NCBI GenBank assembly: GCA_021234155.1
Contig: JAJEKV010000006.1
Location: 14,276,902 to 14,340,901 of the forward strand
DNA length: 64,000 bases
DNA from: Isoetes taiwanensis
Lineage: Eukaryota > Streptophyta > Lycopodiopsida > Isoetales > Isoetaceae
Direction of reading: 5' to 3'
Shown: positions 1 through 11,200 of the stretch, piece after piece
Layout of the letters: every line of letters begins with the position of its first letter
How positions within the stretch are numbered: position 1 is the first letter of the stretch
Translations under genes and position numbers: made by a program
The notes under the pieces: generated by a model
Told to the model about the DNA's origin: nothing
What the model saw: only the letters and a program-made list of their open reading frames with translations
Database searches by the model: none

Positions 1-362
1 ACCATAAGTGGTCCAGCGGGCTCCAGTGATAATAAATTGGCGCCATAAATGAACCTGACAGCATAGCCATGGCATAAATAAGCAGTGAAGCAACCAGAAT
101 TCCAAAACAATTGCAACCCCTATCACCAAATATATACCAGTAGTCAGAACATTCAAGAATGTTCTACAATTTCTTGCCATCTTCTAGAATTTTCAATACA
201 TTCTGGAAGCTACCATATCTCCGCCAAGAACCTTCTGGAAGCCACTGTATCCGACGGCTGAGATCGTGTGGGAGCGAATGGACGGCCGAGATCTGGCGGC
301 TTATATATAATGGAACCTTCTGGAAGCCACTCCTAATAATTATATATATATTCAGATATATA
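1..362. promoter_or_regulatory. Heat-shock-element-rich promoter, copy 1
   Basis: Seen: a perfect four-unit heat shock element, GAACATTCAAGAATGTTC, at 147-164. Further alternating TTC/GAA groups lie at 182-194, 201-208, 228-240 and 313-325, and a TATA-like TATATATAA at 302-310. Such GAAnnTTC arrays bind heat shock factor trimers. The TATA run is nearly symmetric, so direction is uncertain: most HSEs lie upstream on the plus strand, whereas the minus strand of copy 2 faces an exon-like start. The block is cut by the window edge and is repeated at 15121-15490. Confidence 0.6.
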
Positions 363-429
363 TATATATATATACAAGTTATTGTACTATGAGGGACTGT
401 ACAAATTCGACTAGAAGCCAAATGCAGTG

Positions 430-1700
430 CCATCCAACGAAGATCCTATAAAGATTCTCCAAGATTCTCTAAAGGCTCTAGAAAAATTTCCCTGGATACT
501 ATGAGATTCCATCAATGTGCGCTTATATTCCCCAAGATCCGCGAATTATTCCTCGAGGAATTGTACAAATTCGAGTAGAAGTCAAATTTAAAGTCATGCG
601 ATGAAGATTCTATAGAGATTCTCCAAGATTCCACCAAGATTCTCTAGATACTCAAAGATTTTATGAAGATTCCCTTAGATTCCTTTGGATTCTTAAAGAT
701 TATCTTGAGATTCTCCTAGATTCTCAAAGATTATCCTAAGATTCCTCAAAATTCCATGTAGATTCTTCAAGATTTTCTTAGATTCTATGAAGATCCCCCT
801 GTAGAACACATCTAGTGTCAAAGATTCCCCTAGATCCCCTTGGATTCCCCCTAAATTCCCTAAAATTCCATAAACATTCCCTAGATTCTTAAGGTTCTAC
901 AAAGATTCCCCTAGATTTTCAAAGATTATCTGAAGATTCCTTTAGATTCCCTAAGATTCTATGTAGATTCTCCTAGATTCCCTTAGATTCTATCAAGATT
1001 CCACTAGATTCTCTAGGATTCCATAAAGATTCCCCATGATTCTCAAACATTTTTTGAAGATTCTCTTAGCTTCCTCTGTATTCTTTTGATTCCCATAGAT
1101 TCGTTAAGATTCTCTTGACATTTCCTTGATTCCAAAGGTTATCCCAAGATTCCTCTAGATTCCTTTAGATTCTTAAATATTCTCTTGAGATTCCCTTAGA
1201 TTCCCAAATATTATCATAAGATTCCTCTAGATTCTCTAAGATTCCATGTAGATTCTTCTAGATTCCCTTAGATTCTAAGAAGATTCCCCTATAGAACGCA
1301 CCTACTGTCAAAGATTCCCCTAGATCCCTTGGAATCTCCTGCAATTCCCTAAGATTCCACAAAGATCCCCCTAGATTCTTAAGGTTCTATAAAGATTCCC
1401 CTAGATTTTCAAAGATTATTTGAAGATTCGTTTAGATTCCCCAAGATTCTATGTAGATTCTTATAGATTCCTTTAAGTTCTATGAAGATCCCCTTAGATC
1501 TCTAAGATTCCATCGAGATTTCCCTCGATTCTTAAACCTTTTTTGAAGGTTTTCTTAGATTCCCCTAGATTCTTTTGAGATTCCCATAGATTCTTAAGAT
1601 TCTCTTGAGATTCCCTTGATTTTCAAAGATTATCCCAATATCTCTCAAATTCCCTTAGATTCTATGAATATTCCCATAGATTATCCAACATTGCACGAAA
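430..1700. repeat. GATTC satellite with 490-bp higher-order unit
   Basis: Seen: degenerate copies of a roughly 10-12 base motif around AGATTCCC/TAGATTC fill this stretch. A longer unit is superimposed: gtagaacaca at 801 recurs as atagaacgca at 1291, a period of 490, and the block before 801 matches that before 1291, giving about two and a half units. There is no coding content. A weaker stretch of the same motif lies at 10730-11200. Confidence 0.75.
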
Positions 1701-2300
1701 TGATGCCAAACCACTACTCATTAGAAAGCATTTGATGAGAGGAATCCAACGGCGTGGGTCCCACTTTGATCCGAGACCTCCACCGCAAGATAAAGTCGTT
1801 TGAAGGCGATGCAAAAAAGGAAGCTTCCAAGAAAGCTTCATAATTAATGAGTTGCCACCTCACTATCTTTTCATTAAATAAAGGGTGCCACCTCACCTCC
1901 TTTAATATAAAAAATTCTAACTTAATAAAAAAATGAATGGCTAGGATTTATCCTCCCCCTTTTGATCTAACGGTTAAGATTGGTTGCACCAAATCCACTT
2001 TTGAGGAAGCTTCCTTGCATTTTCTTTATAAAAAATTAAGGGCCATGATTTCTCCTCCCCTTTTGATCCGACGGCTTAAAGACATGGTGCATGCCCCTAT
2101 GCATGCCCCCCATCATATTTCTATGCCCATGCATGACCTCTCCCATGAGGTGGCGACATCATGGCCTTCCATTTCCAATTGGACGGCTGGCATTAATCTC
2201 TATATAGCATGGGTACATCCTTTCCTGGGACACATAGAATAATTTTATATATACAAGTCTTTGTACTATAAATGGGTCTATGAACCATGGTTTACGAAAT
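1700..2300. promoter_or_regulatory. Promoter-like region without a recognised gene
   Basis: Seen: phrases common in plant promoters (ATCTAACGGTTAAGAT near 1965, ATCCGACGG near 2056), GAAGCTTC/GAAAGCTTC groups near 1820-1840, repeated GCATGC/CATGCATG motifs at 2088-2140 and a TATA-like ctatatagcatg near 2200. The tail at 2248-2330 resembles 2837-2885 and, for its first bases, 370-390. No convincing protein follows on either strand. Confidence 0.25.
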
Positions 2301-3127
2301 CTGGGAACAAAATCCAAGATTAAGAGTGACAGGAATGGTAGCATGCATCCAGTCCAAAGTCATGAAGTTTTAAGCTAAACCCTTTGCTTGATGGCCATTC
2401 AATCGAGCTCATCGTTTTTTATTAGATGGAGACTTGCAATTAGATTTCATCTGATCACTCTACTATAACGAAGCAAACTTTGTCTATAATCCTATTGGGT
2501 ACAGCTTTATTCGAGGTGTCTTTGGCTAAGCGAAATTAAATTGCATCTCCTCTAACAATGAGCATAGATATTTGGTAAACAGTCTACATGCATCCACACA
2601 CGTCATTGATAAGCAAACTCTGATAAATATTTTGTTCCCTGCTTATGAACTTCATTTATTGTCTTATTCTTGATGCGTATCCAATTTTATTCGAGGCAAA
2701 TTCAACAATCGTACCAAATGTACAAACAAAAAGCTTGTCCTTGACTCCTGGGTGAATTAGTTTTGGCTTTCTCAGGAACACTCGATGATAGACATTTCTG
2801 TATAGTTATACACTATTCGTAGTTGGAAGGTGCATTTTGTATTATAAATGTGTCCATGAACTATACGAACATCTGGGAATAAAATCCTCTACCTATATTA
2901 ACATGCGTTGTAAGGCCCCAGAATATCATGCCTTACAATTTTGACAATGCTCTAATCCTTGTTTTATGATTACTCTACCATTGGGTCTTCTCAACCAATT
3001 CCCTTCGCCATTATGCTTTTGATACCTCAAGCTCTTCCATATACCGACAATTCAATCCTCCCATCATCTACCATGTCATGTTCATCTTAAGATGGCGGTC
3101 CCATTATACATGCTCTTAATACACTCT
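2300..3127. other. AT-rich intergenic or intronic DNA
   Basis: The only structure I see is the repeat of a short phrase (ttgtactataaatgggtctatg at 2262, relative at 2837). No gene is supported. Confidence 0.3.
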
Positions 3128-3225
3128 TAGCCCCAATGAACTGTGGCCGTAACTATAACGGTCCTAAGGTAACGAAATTCTTTGTCGGGCACTATCTCGG
3201 AGAGAGTCTCGGTGAAATACACATG
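3128..3225 (+). pseudogene. Plastid-type 23S rRNA fragment (organelle DNA in nucleus)
   Basis: Seen: 3141-3186 carries the almost invariant domain V segment GTAACTATAACGGTCCTAAGG followed by a near match to GCGAAATTCCTTGTCGGG. After an apparent deletion of about 35-40 bases it resumes at GCACTATCTCGGAGAGAG and CTCGGTGAAAT, to about 3225. The CTCGGAGAGAG/CTCGGTGAAATAGACATG wording is that of plastid 23S as I remember it. The piece is short, internally deleted and surrounded by nuclear repeats, so it is a decayed transfer and not a functional RNA. It contains a one-mismatch I-CeuI homing site at 3150-3175. Confidence 0.82.
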
Positions 3226-5238
3226 CCAAAAGACACAATCCACGTATGTACATAATGTGCTAGAATCATAGAACATGAATACAAAAAATTGATATGTTCG
3301 GCCCAGTTTGAGCATTTCACCCTGTACATTTTGAATCTCCTGCCAATATTCGTTAGGAGACTTTGAGAATGGTATCAGGGAGTTGTCTATCAAGAATATA
3401 CTTTGCGCAGACACACAACCGTGATACAACTTCTCTTGGTTATGATGGTCCTACAATTCTACTATAATTTGCTCTTGCTATTTTTGCAAATGTATGGACA
3501 TTAAAATTATCACTAGATGCACAATGATTTGGTTAAAGTAAAAGAATTTAGTTGGTATTCCACAAGCTCCTTGCACTGCATATTCTAAAGGTAATATGTT
3601 ATTGAAATGCATACTAATCTAGTTGGGGATGTCAATAAAGTTTTTGATCGTCACTCTATTCAAAACTACTCCTAAAAAAATAGGCATCCAAATATAGAGT
3701 GACTTGAAAATTGCAAAGGGTTGAACCTTGTACAATCCATCTCTTCTACAAAATGCTTGAGTTATTATTCAAAAAAAAGAGATGTTACACATGCAATGAT
3801 ATGCAATTTGTACATGCTTGACAAATTTGCAGAAGACTTAAAATCATTACCAGATCAAATGTTTCACATCCAAAGGTTCCTTAGATCTATCTATCTATCT
3901 TAGATCAAATGTTTTGCATTCAGAGCTAAGGACCTGAATAGCTTTAATACTTGCTCCTGACACAATTCTCAATGTGTGCAACCTTTTGTTCAAAACTTTA
4001 GTATAGATAACTACCGTCACCACAAAGAATGGCACCTACGTATACAACATCCAAAGTTCAAAAAAATGTCAAAATCTTGCCTTTGCAAAAGATAAACTCA
4101 TGCCTCAACTTTAAAAATAAAGGTGCAAGCAATAGTTCTTTAAACACTTTGCCTTCACAACTTGAAGATATGCCATGAAACACTTTGGCACTTGAGGATG
4201 AGCTTGCATTCACATAGTTCCCTGCAACTAGTGAATGTGGCATTGGGGCCAACAGCAAGAAAGAACATCGGCTTCATCGTATTACCCTATGGCCAATAAG
4301 CTAAATTCATATTTCTGTGCATTCTCAAACACCTTTGAAAATTGCACCAACGTAACAAAGTTTTGAAGTAAAACTGGTTGTCATAAATAATCATTGTCCT
4401 GATAGTGTTCAGTTCAGAGACAATGTTCCCATATTCTGATATTTATCTCACTGTGCCAATATGAGGAGTTAACGGTGCTCAATAACAGAGAAGCAAAACG
4501 ATTTGCCAAATTAAGTAGCATGGAACCTGAAACAGAGTTAACTAGGTATATTTACCTCATGCTCTGCTTTTCCAAAGGCTCGCATTCACCTAGGCAATAG
4601 TTGCAAATGTACAACATTGAAATGCCCAATGAGAAGGAGGCTTCCCAGTAAAAATAAGGATCCACAAATAAATCTGCAAAACTATGGCAAAAGCCCAACG
4701 AGCCAGGATTTAAAAAACGACTACAAGATGTCTATATGTGTATCAAGTACAAAGATCCACATTCAGAACAAAGACATTTATGCACGCTGCCATGGCAGAC
4801 CATTTGCAGATCATACTTAAGAGGAAGGCCCTGGAATTACCAGGGCTTCAGATTCTGACATCTAATCTGGGCATAAGAGAAGGATAAACCCAAATGTAGA
4901 TGCTCAAGAACTTCCCATTTACACGTGGATCATCACTGCCTGCAATAAAAAGCATGCCTGCCAATTTACTAAATAGATGCGCCAACACGAAGTAACATAA
5001 TTTTATGCGCATCTAATTTTATGCGCATAATTAGATGCAAAGCATCATATGAGAACATAAATACTTGCAGAGCACAACATTTCACTGCAAATATGGGATT
5101 TGAGGAAGGCAGATCTATAAACACTCTCATTAATACTATGGAACTGGTCGGTCTTGTAGCAGCTGGACCAAAAACTTGCTTGCAATAACAGAGCCAACAC
5201 AGAGCATTTGGAGCTATTCTAAGAGATGTTTCATAATT
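3226..5238. other. AT-rich stretch, no supported gene
   Basis: Reading both strands I find only short open frames without recognisable domains. A tatctatctatct microsatellite lies near 3888. The sequence has the texture of intron or intergenic DNA. Confidence 0.3.
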
Positions 5239-5288
5239 TACCTCTTTAATTAAACCAAAATCTCCAGCATATGTGAGCTTATTCAACT
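5239..5288 (-). CDS. Exon-like island, product unknown
   Basis: On the minus strand a T-rich tract ending in TTTAG precedes 50 bases that end in AAAGAG before GTAAAT, a textbook acceptor and donor. One frame reads QLNKLTYAGDFGLIKE. No family recognised. Another minus-strand island with a good donor (AAAAG/GTGAGG near 6630) reads KDVVKLAKDENWGKG, and 7069-7160 ends in GCAG/GTAAG. They could be exons of one large intron-rich gene together with the BSL-like exons, but I could not chain their phases. Confidence 0.25.
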
Positions 5289-5618
5289 GACCTAAATAAA
5301 ACAATGTAACTTTTATAAATTAGAGAAAGTAAATTAGATAATAGGCATTAATGATGCATGGGAGGCAAGCATCTGCTTCATTGACCTGTCTACAATCACA
5401 TCATGGCTCATGCCACAGAAGCAATTTATCATAGCATTGCAAAATTAAGGCAAACAGAACCACTAAATGAAGGTACTTTAGTTAGAGATGTGCAGGCTCA
5501 CCAGAACAACATGCAAAGGACAAATTTAACTCCTGAACCCATTTTTCCTATCTATTGATTTATTAATTACTTTTCTCATCTCTAGACAGTTGGAAAATAT
5601 ATGCAATGTGCACTCACA

Positions 5619-5890
5619 AGCTGGTAGCTCAGTGGCAGGGCACTTGACTTGGTAACAGAAGGTCCTAGGTTTGCTAGCCAGTCAATTCTTCCCAGTTTCC
5701 AATATGATGGTTCCAGGAAGGTGTTCAGTGTATACATGAGGATCGAGTGTATACATGAGGATCGAAAAGGCTCCAGTCATTTGCAGCACATGATGGTCAC
5801 ACAAAATTGTTCACCATCATGTTGGAAAGGGCTCTAGTGGTCTTCCCATTAAAAAGCAGTATTGCAAAAGGCTCTAGTGTGTCTGTAAGG
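5619..5890 (+). repeat. tRNA-derived SINE-like head
   Basis: Seen: 5619-5683 resembles a tRNA: an A-box-like TAGCTCAGTGG at 5625-5635, an anticodon-loop-like CTTGGTAA that would give GGU (Thr), and a degenerate B box. The outer bases GCTGG and CCAGT could pair. The body carries a small tandem duplication, gtgtatacatgaggatcga, at 5726-5764 and several ggctctagtg phrases. The weak B box argues against a functional tRNA. A SINE or tRNA pseudogene fits better. Confidence 0.45.
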
Positions 5891-7788
5891 AGCAGTAATG
5901 CAGAATAAGGAGCTCAAACCCATCCATCCTCAGTTTCCAACATCCTTCTTTTCCTAGCAACCTAATAAATTATTCTTTTAATCATCTAATATATGAATAT
6001 TAAAGATCTCGCCAGATCTCTCAGAATTGCTGCTCTTCCAGATCCAAAACCCGATCAGCAATAGAAAGATCAAAAATCTTTCTGAAGTATCTTCCTAACC
6101 TAGCACCCTCAAATCTGACTAAAGAAGCTCACACCATAATGCAGAGCATATAGAATGTGCACAGCAAGTAAATCAATCACGAATATTCCACCAGCAGTTG
6201 TTATTGCTTCTTACATGACTGAAATTGAAATCTTAAGAGCCTGTTTAATTCATTTCTGATGGATTGCCTACTTGTTCAATTAAGGGGACCAAACTAATAT
6301 TCTTGGGCTAGTACCTGCAATGCATTTCATGTTTCCGCAATGGATCAATGTCCAGACGACTAACATGAGTGTCCAGATCATCTGAAACGTTTGGACCATA
6401 CATGACTAATGGCATTGACTGGTTTGTGACATCGAAAACATTTACAATGATAGCCTGACTTTCAGCAAGTTATCTCAGCAGGTTTTCGACCACAGATTCA
6501 AAATCAAAACCTACATATCTGTTTGCACAAATATATGCCATTAATCTGACAAAGAAAATCTCTATGAAAGGTAACAGACTGACACAACATAATGCGCCAG
6601 ACATTGGGCTCAAATGCAAAAACCTCACCTTTTCCCCAGTTCTCGTCTTTTGCTAACTTGACTACATCTTTTGCATGCTATGATGCGATACTCAAACTGT
6701 CCAAGTTCCCTTTTCATTCTGCACCTGTCCAATCCATGTGGCTTCAAAGTGCTTCACACCTGAAGATACAAATCATCTACGAAGTTAATCAAGCTTCTAA
6801 ATTTCAAAAACTTGGAACTACATAATGCAAACTGGAACGTTTGAGTGAATCAAAACAAATTTGCATTTGATTCACCAAGATGATATTTTGTTAAGAATAC
6901 AAATAGAAGGTTCTGTTACATTGTCCTCTCTGGCTAGACTCTATTCCGCTTATGATTTACATATATGTGGCACACAAATAACCTGCATGAAAAGATAGTA
7001 TTAATCAAACAACTTCAGGGGAGAAAAAACATGGCTCAAAGCTAAATATAATGCCAGAAGATCTTACCTGCTATAGCCACCAGTTTCACAAGCTCCGTCA
7101 CATATCCAAAATGGTTCACCAAAGAGCGGCAAAGAAACGCATTTTCAAGATGTTTCAGAGCAAAAAAAAGATAAAGCGATAAGATGCTTACTATGATCTT
7201 CGCCTAACTCTCGCATCCAATGGCATAACATTGTGGGTGCGCAATACTCCTACAAATAGCTTGCATTCCATGTGTACTGGAGAAGGATTGATCAAAATGC
7301 TTGACAACCGACTTCGTTCTTACTCTCTTGGTCCATTGATCATCCACCATGTCCGCCTCCCGATTTAAACAAGCCTCAAGTCCGCAAAAAAAAAAGAAAA
7401 GGCATAAAGGCATAAGAGGATAAAATCCTGAACAGACAGCTCCTCTGAAGTTTGGTCAACAACTGAGATACCAAACATGTTTGAAACTAGCAAATATGCA
7501 AGATTTAGTTGAAGATTCCAAGCTGGATTGCACAATTTTCCTGGATTTCCTGGATAGCATAATGTTTCAGCTACATGGCACAAGAAACAATAAAACTTTA
7601 TTGTATTGTGGAAGGTGCATACAGAAGCCATTTGAAACACCTTGGTTAGACGGTGAAGGCAAGAGCAAAACTAGGTTCATATATGGGGGTACAGTTTGGC
7701 CACTTCAGTTCGTAGAATATCAATTTACATATGCAGCCCTGGTAAAGACAGTTACAAAAGACGTTTTTAACCCTAGGATGAACGTTGC
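5891..7788. other. Intron-like DNA with exon-like islands on minus strand
   Basis: Mostly AT-rich. Minus-strand splice-like sites occur near 6630, 6750 and 7068, with short open segments such as VKHFEATWIGQ. A plus-strand open frame covers 7192-7365 but has no recognised relative. None of it is strong enough to call a gene. Confidence 0.2.
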
Positions 7789-8110
7789 GGGTAAAAGCAT
7801 GTTAGGGTGTACCACTTTTGGAACCTGCAAAAGTACATACACTAGGTACTTCAGAACTGGGTACTTTCTCATTTTTCTTTTCATTAAAACTAATACAAAA
7901 ATCCAAAATAAAAGTCAAGGACATGGTAATATTCAAAGTTAAGATAAAGATAATGCTATCGGAGACCAATATATATATAAAAAGTTCTAAAACATACCTT
8001 ATATTGAGATATTATACAGGTACCCAGTACCCAGTCCTGGCTACCTTTTTAGGTACCTTTTTAGTCACTAAATAATACTTTTTAAGGGACACCCTAACAT
8101 GCTTTTACCC
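7789..8110. mobile_element. 322-bp MITE with 22-bp perfect TIRs, GGGTAAAAGC family
   Basis: Seen: 7789-7810 (beginning GGGTAAAAGCATG) is the exact reverse complement of 8089-8110. The element is flanked by a direct TTGC at 7785-7788 and 8111-8114, read as a 4-bp target duplication. The interior is AT-rich and non-coding. The first 11 terminal bases and the duplication length match the 14.77-kb element at 47357-62128, and its TIR is even closer to the end at 44655. It is therefore likely a non-autonomous member moved by the same transposase type. Superfamily unproven; 4-bp duplications are typical of Sola elements. Confidence 0.85.
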
Positions 8111-8358
8111 TTGCAAGAATTTGCACACTAACACTTCATTCCTAAAACGGATTGAAACTGTAGTCATATCCAATGTTTCCATTTTCCAAAGCACATTTCT
8201 CAGAAAAGCACAAGCATGGACTCGAAAAGCAGGAGTGTGAACATAAATTCTAAACTTTTGATGGTGTCTAAATTACAGGAGGCTACCATGAATAAATGTC
8301 AAAATACCTTAGGAACAGAAACTAAAGAAGACCAAGTCATATAATGAAGCACGATTAA

Positions 8359-8597
8359 TCAGCGAGCTGTACTTCTTCTAATGTGAGCCATGTGCCCACG
8401 TCCATAGGCTCCTCCAGAGACATGCAGTCTTGAATTCACAAAGGCCTGTCACCAAGCAGTTAATCTCATAAAGTGCATAAAGTTGAAGTGGTGAACAAAA
8501 TGAAATGTTATTTTTGGCACTTACAGCTGCATGCTGATATCGAGGAGCAGGTGATATACCAGTTGCAGTTGCCCATTCCCAGCTTCCATCATCTTTT
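8359..8597 (-). pseudogene. Kelch-repeat exons of a BSU1/BSL-type phosphatase (partial)
   Basis: Two minus-strand exons with good splice sites. 8597-8525 (acceptor TTGGTAG, donor GTAAGTG) reads DGSWEWATATGISPAPRYQH, then AA. 8445-8359 (acceptor GACAG) continues in phase as AFVNSRLHVSGGA. This is the late kelch segment of plant BSL phosphatases (typically WEW..APGV.PSPRYQHAAVFVNARLHVSGGA). After GGA the reading departs from the family (YGRGHMAHI...) and stops at 8359. The metallophosphatase domain and the first kelch repeats were not found within reach. BSL proteins act in brassinosteroid signalling. Here I infer a gene fragment or a strongly altered paralogue, not a working enzyme. Confidence 0.6.
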
Positions 8598-8599
8598 CT

Positions 8600-10016
8600 A
8601 CCAAGTGCATGAGCAGAACATTAGAGGAAATTTGAGATCTCATTTCATCCCCATAAGAATCCTCCAATGGAATGGCTATCCTCTATTAACTACAATTAAT
8701 GCAGCACCAACAACTTCATTGCTGTTGTTTTTCCCCCATAACTTTTGATCCACTTGTCAAAATGTTGCGGCGATTGTTGCATTAGATGCGGAATGAAAAG
8801 ATCTTTCCAATGATATATGGTATGATGTATTTCAATATGGTCATATGCGTTAACCTTAAAAAAATATGATTTTTTACTTATTTCTTATATATTTATATCG
8901 TAAAAGATGTATGAATGGGTTATCACTAGATAGATCTTGTGAAGACGAATCCATTGCTACAAAAAAAAATTGAATCGGAGTTCTGGATCAAAAGTTATGA
9001 TGAAAAAATGATACTGCAGAAGTTAGTTGCAGCTGCATTAATTATAGGCTGCCACATAATACTGGAATGAGATATACTGGAGCTCTTCTCTTATTGGACA
9101 GTTTAAAAAGCTGACATGGCATTTTAAGCATCCCTTAATGGGACAAAATGTGATCTCATTTTTCCTCTAATGGATAGGGGCTACACACAAGTTTCAAGGT
9201 TCAAAATCACCAATTAAGCCACATATTTGCATATATACAGCAATGTGAAAAGAAAAGATTATAATGCATAAACCCAATACTCAGGGAAATATTTGTCAAG
9301 AAAGATTGAAGACATTATCAGGACACACTGTGTATGTTACCAAAGTCCATGGCCCTGTTAAAAGATGACCCAACTCCATTCCATTTACGAAAATATGAAA
9401 GCTCAATAACTTGATGATCAGCAGTTTTAGATCAGCTTCCGGAAGGAATAATAAGAGCCTCAAAAACAAAAGCATGGCGTAACTAGCTTGCAAGGTCATC
9501 TACTATAGAAGCAGAGATATACAGCCAAGCTTGCAACAAGAAAAAATGTTGCATCATATCACTAACCTCTGTTTGTAAGATAAAATGCATGGTCCATATC
9601 GTTAAAAGCATGTTACTGCATGAATGAGCAATGAAACCACTAAGTGCAGTTCAACGCTGTATTACCCAATCTGCTCAGGCGATAGCTTTATACCACTGAA
9701 TAATTACCGAAATTCATGTAGGTAGAATAATTATACCTGAAAAACATCATTGGCTCTAGCATGGCAAAAGCAACTTCGTCATCTATTAACCTCCATCAAA
9801 ACATCATTGCCAAAGATCAAGGCGGCACAATATGTGCTCTAAATCCAAAGACACACCGGTGTCTTGCCATAAAAATTTGGCCAAGCCACAGTTCGCCATG
9901 CCGGATTAAGCGGGACGGCGAAAAAATTTCAGCTTAAGCAAAAGGCAAAACCTTCTTGTCGTCGAACAAAGCCGACCAATCCCCCCGCGGATCTTTCCTC
10001 CACAACACTACTCCAT
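8600..10016. other. Intron-like stretch, no supported gene
   Basis: AT-rich DNA on the upstream side of the minus-strand kelch exons. A 67-codon minus open frame (9296-9499) has no recognisable domain. No repeat structure was seen. Confidence 0.25.
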
Positions 10017-10265
10017 TCAAAAAAACACCTCTAAAGCAAGACGGTTATATGAAATCAAATCAAAATAGGGCAGATCGTCATTTTTTAGCAAGGTTTTGTG
10101 GCCGACCTGCTGGTACTTCAGGGGAGCGAGAGCATCTTGAGAAGCCGGAGCTGGAGGGGCGCCGTTTACCCGTGCTACATACCCGATGCTAGATACGTTG
10201 AGATTGATGAGGAGATTTCGCCTGCGCCATAGCCGGACCGAAAGCAATTGACTAGGGCAAGCCAC
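10017..10265 (-). CDS. Small ORF or first exon, unknown product
   Basis: An 82-codon minus-strand frame starting MACPSQLLSVRLWRRRNLL, basic and alanine/proline-rich in the middle, could be a first exon or a targeting peptide. Upstream on that strand (10280-10560) lie promoter-like phrases, including four forms of GATGGACGGYCGAGAT and a TATA-rich run near 10550. It might start a transcript that includes the kelch exons at 8359-8597, but no intermediate kelch exons were found. No homologue recognised. Confidence 0.25.
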   Translation of the reverse strand: MACPSQLLSVRLWRRRNLLINLNVSSIGYVARVNGAPPAPASQDALAPLKYQQVGHKTLLKNDDLPYFDLISYNRLALEVFF

Positions 10266-10299
10266 AACAGTCGTCCATCAGATAAGTTTCGATGGAGAA

Positions 10300-10560
10300 A
10301 TCGAATTGGGGCTTTTAACGTGGGCCGTCCAGATCTGAGATGGACGGCCAGGATTAAAAATGTCTACACACTCTACACACAATATCCGAGATGGACGGTC
10401 GAGATGAAATGCCCCAATGTCAAGGGCCGAGATTAAAAGCCCCAAATCAGGGGGCTGCTTGGGGTGATACGAGGTGTCACCGTCTGGACCGTCCATCTCA
10501 GAGATGGACGGCCGAGATCAATCTCTACCAACATGTTGGTAGAGCCAATATAATTGTATA
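10300..10560. promoter_or_regulatory. Promoter-like block with repeated GGACGGCCGAGAT motif
   Basis: Seen: GATGGACGGCCGAGAT and close variants recur at about 10340, 10391 and 10503, partly as inverted pairs (GGACCGTCCATCTC at 10487 facing GAGATGGACGG at 10501), plus a palindromic ACCAACATGTTGGT at 10528-10541 and TATATATAT at 10556-10564. Related phrases occur in the heat-shock promoter copies (280, 15380), near 34240 and near 35990. Such phrases recur in plant 5' regions. Factor unknown. Confidence 0.35.
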
Positions 10561-10729
10561 TATATGAGTGATAATGATATATAATGATATACAAGAAATT
10601 TATCACGTCCTACGGTGCATGTTCCAGTTTTAGCATGCTCCTATGTCACAGGGTCTTGTCGGTGCATGTTTAAGAGTATTATAGAGCAATTAGAGCTTAT
10701 ACTTTTTATTTTGGGTTTGAGCTGCTTAC

Positions 10730-11200
10730 AGATAGATTTTCCTATATGCTCTTAGATTCTTTGAACATATCCCTAGATTTTATGAGTATGCCTCTAGATA
10801 TTTTGCCCACGTTGCATCGTGGAAAAGCAAATAGAGTAATGAAGTTCGATGAACTCAAAGATAATGCATGATCACTCGATCTTAGTTTCATTGTTCTTAA
10901 AGATGTGCCTTAGATTTCCTTTCGTTAGATTCCCTTAGATGTTATGAGATTCTATGAAAATTGCTTTAGATTTTCGTTTCCTTAGTATGAAGATTTCCTT
11001 AGATTTTATGAAATTCCCTGAGTTTCTATGAGGATTTAGTTTTTATGAAGATGCTCTAGATTTTGGTTAGATTCCTTACATTTTATGAGATTTTATGAAG
11101 ATGCTCTAGATTTTGGTTAGATTCCTTACATTTTATGAGATTCTCGTAGATTTTATGAAGGTTTCTCTAGATTCTTCAAGATTTGTTGAAATGAAGCTTT
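10730..11200. repeat. Second GATTC/GATTTTATGA degenerate repeat block
   Basis: Seen: repeated AGATTCC/AGATTTTATGA motifs, including an almost exact 50-base tandem copy (atgctctagattttggttag at 11051 and 11101). It resembles the satellite at 430-1700 but is sparser. Confidence 0.5.

Noticed and set aside
430-1700. Possible extended heat shock element array in the GATTC satellite
   Set aside because: TTC and GAA units are present but the spacing is not the 2-base spacing required by heat shock factor.
3128-3225. Mitochondrial 26S rRNA origin
   Set aside because: My first reading; the CTCGGAGAGAG and CTCGGTGAAATAGACATG wording fits plastid 23S better from memory. An alignment would decide.
5619-5683. 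Functional tRNA-Thr gene
   Set aside because: The B box is degenerate, stems are imperfect and a SINE-like body follows.
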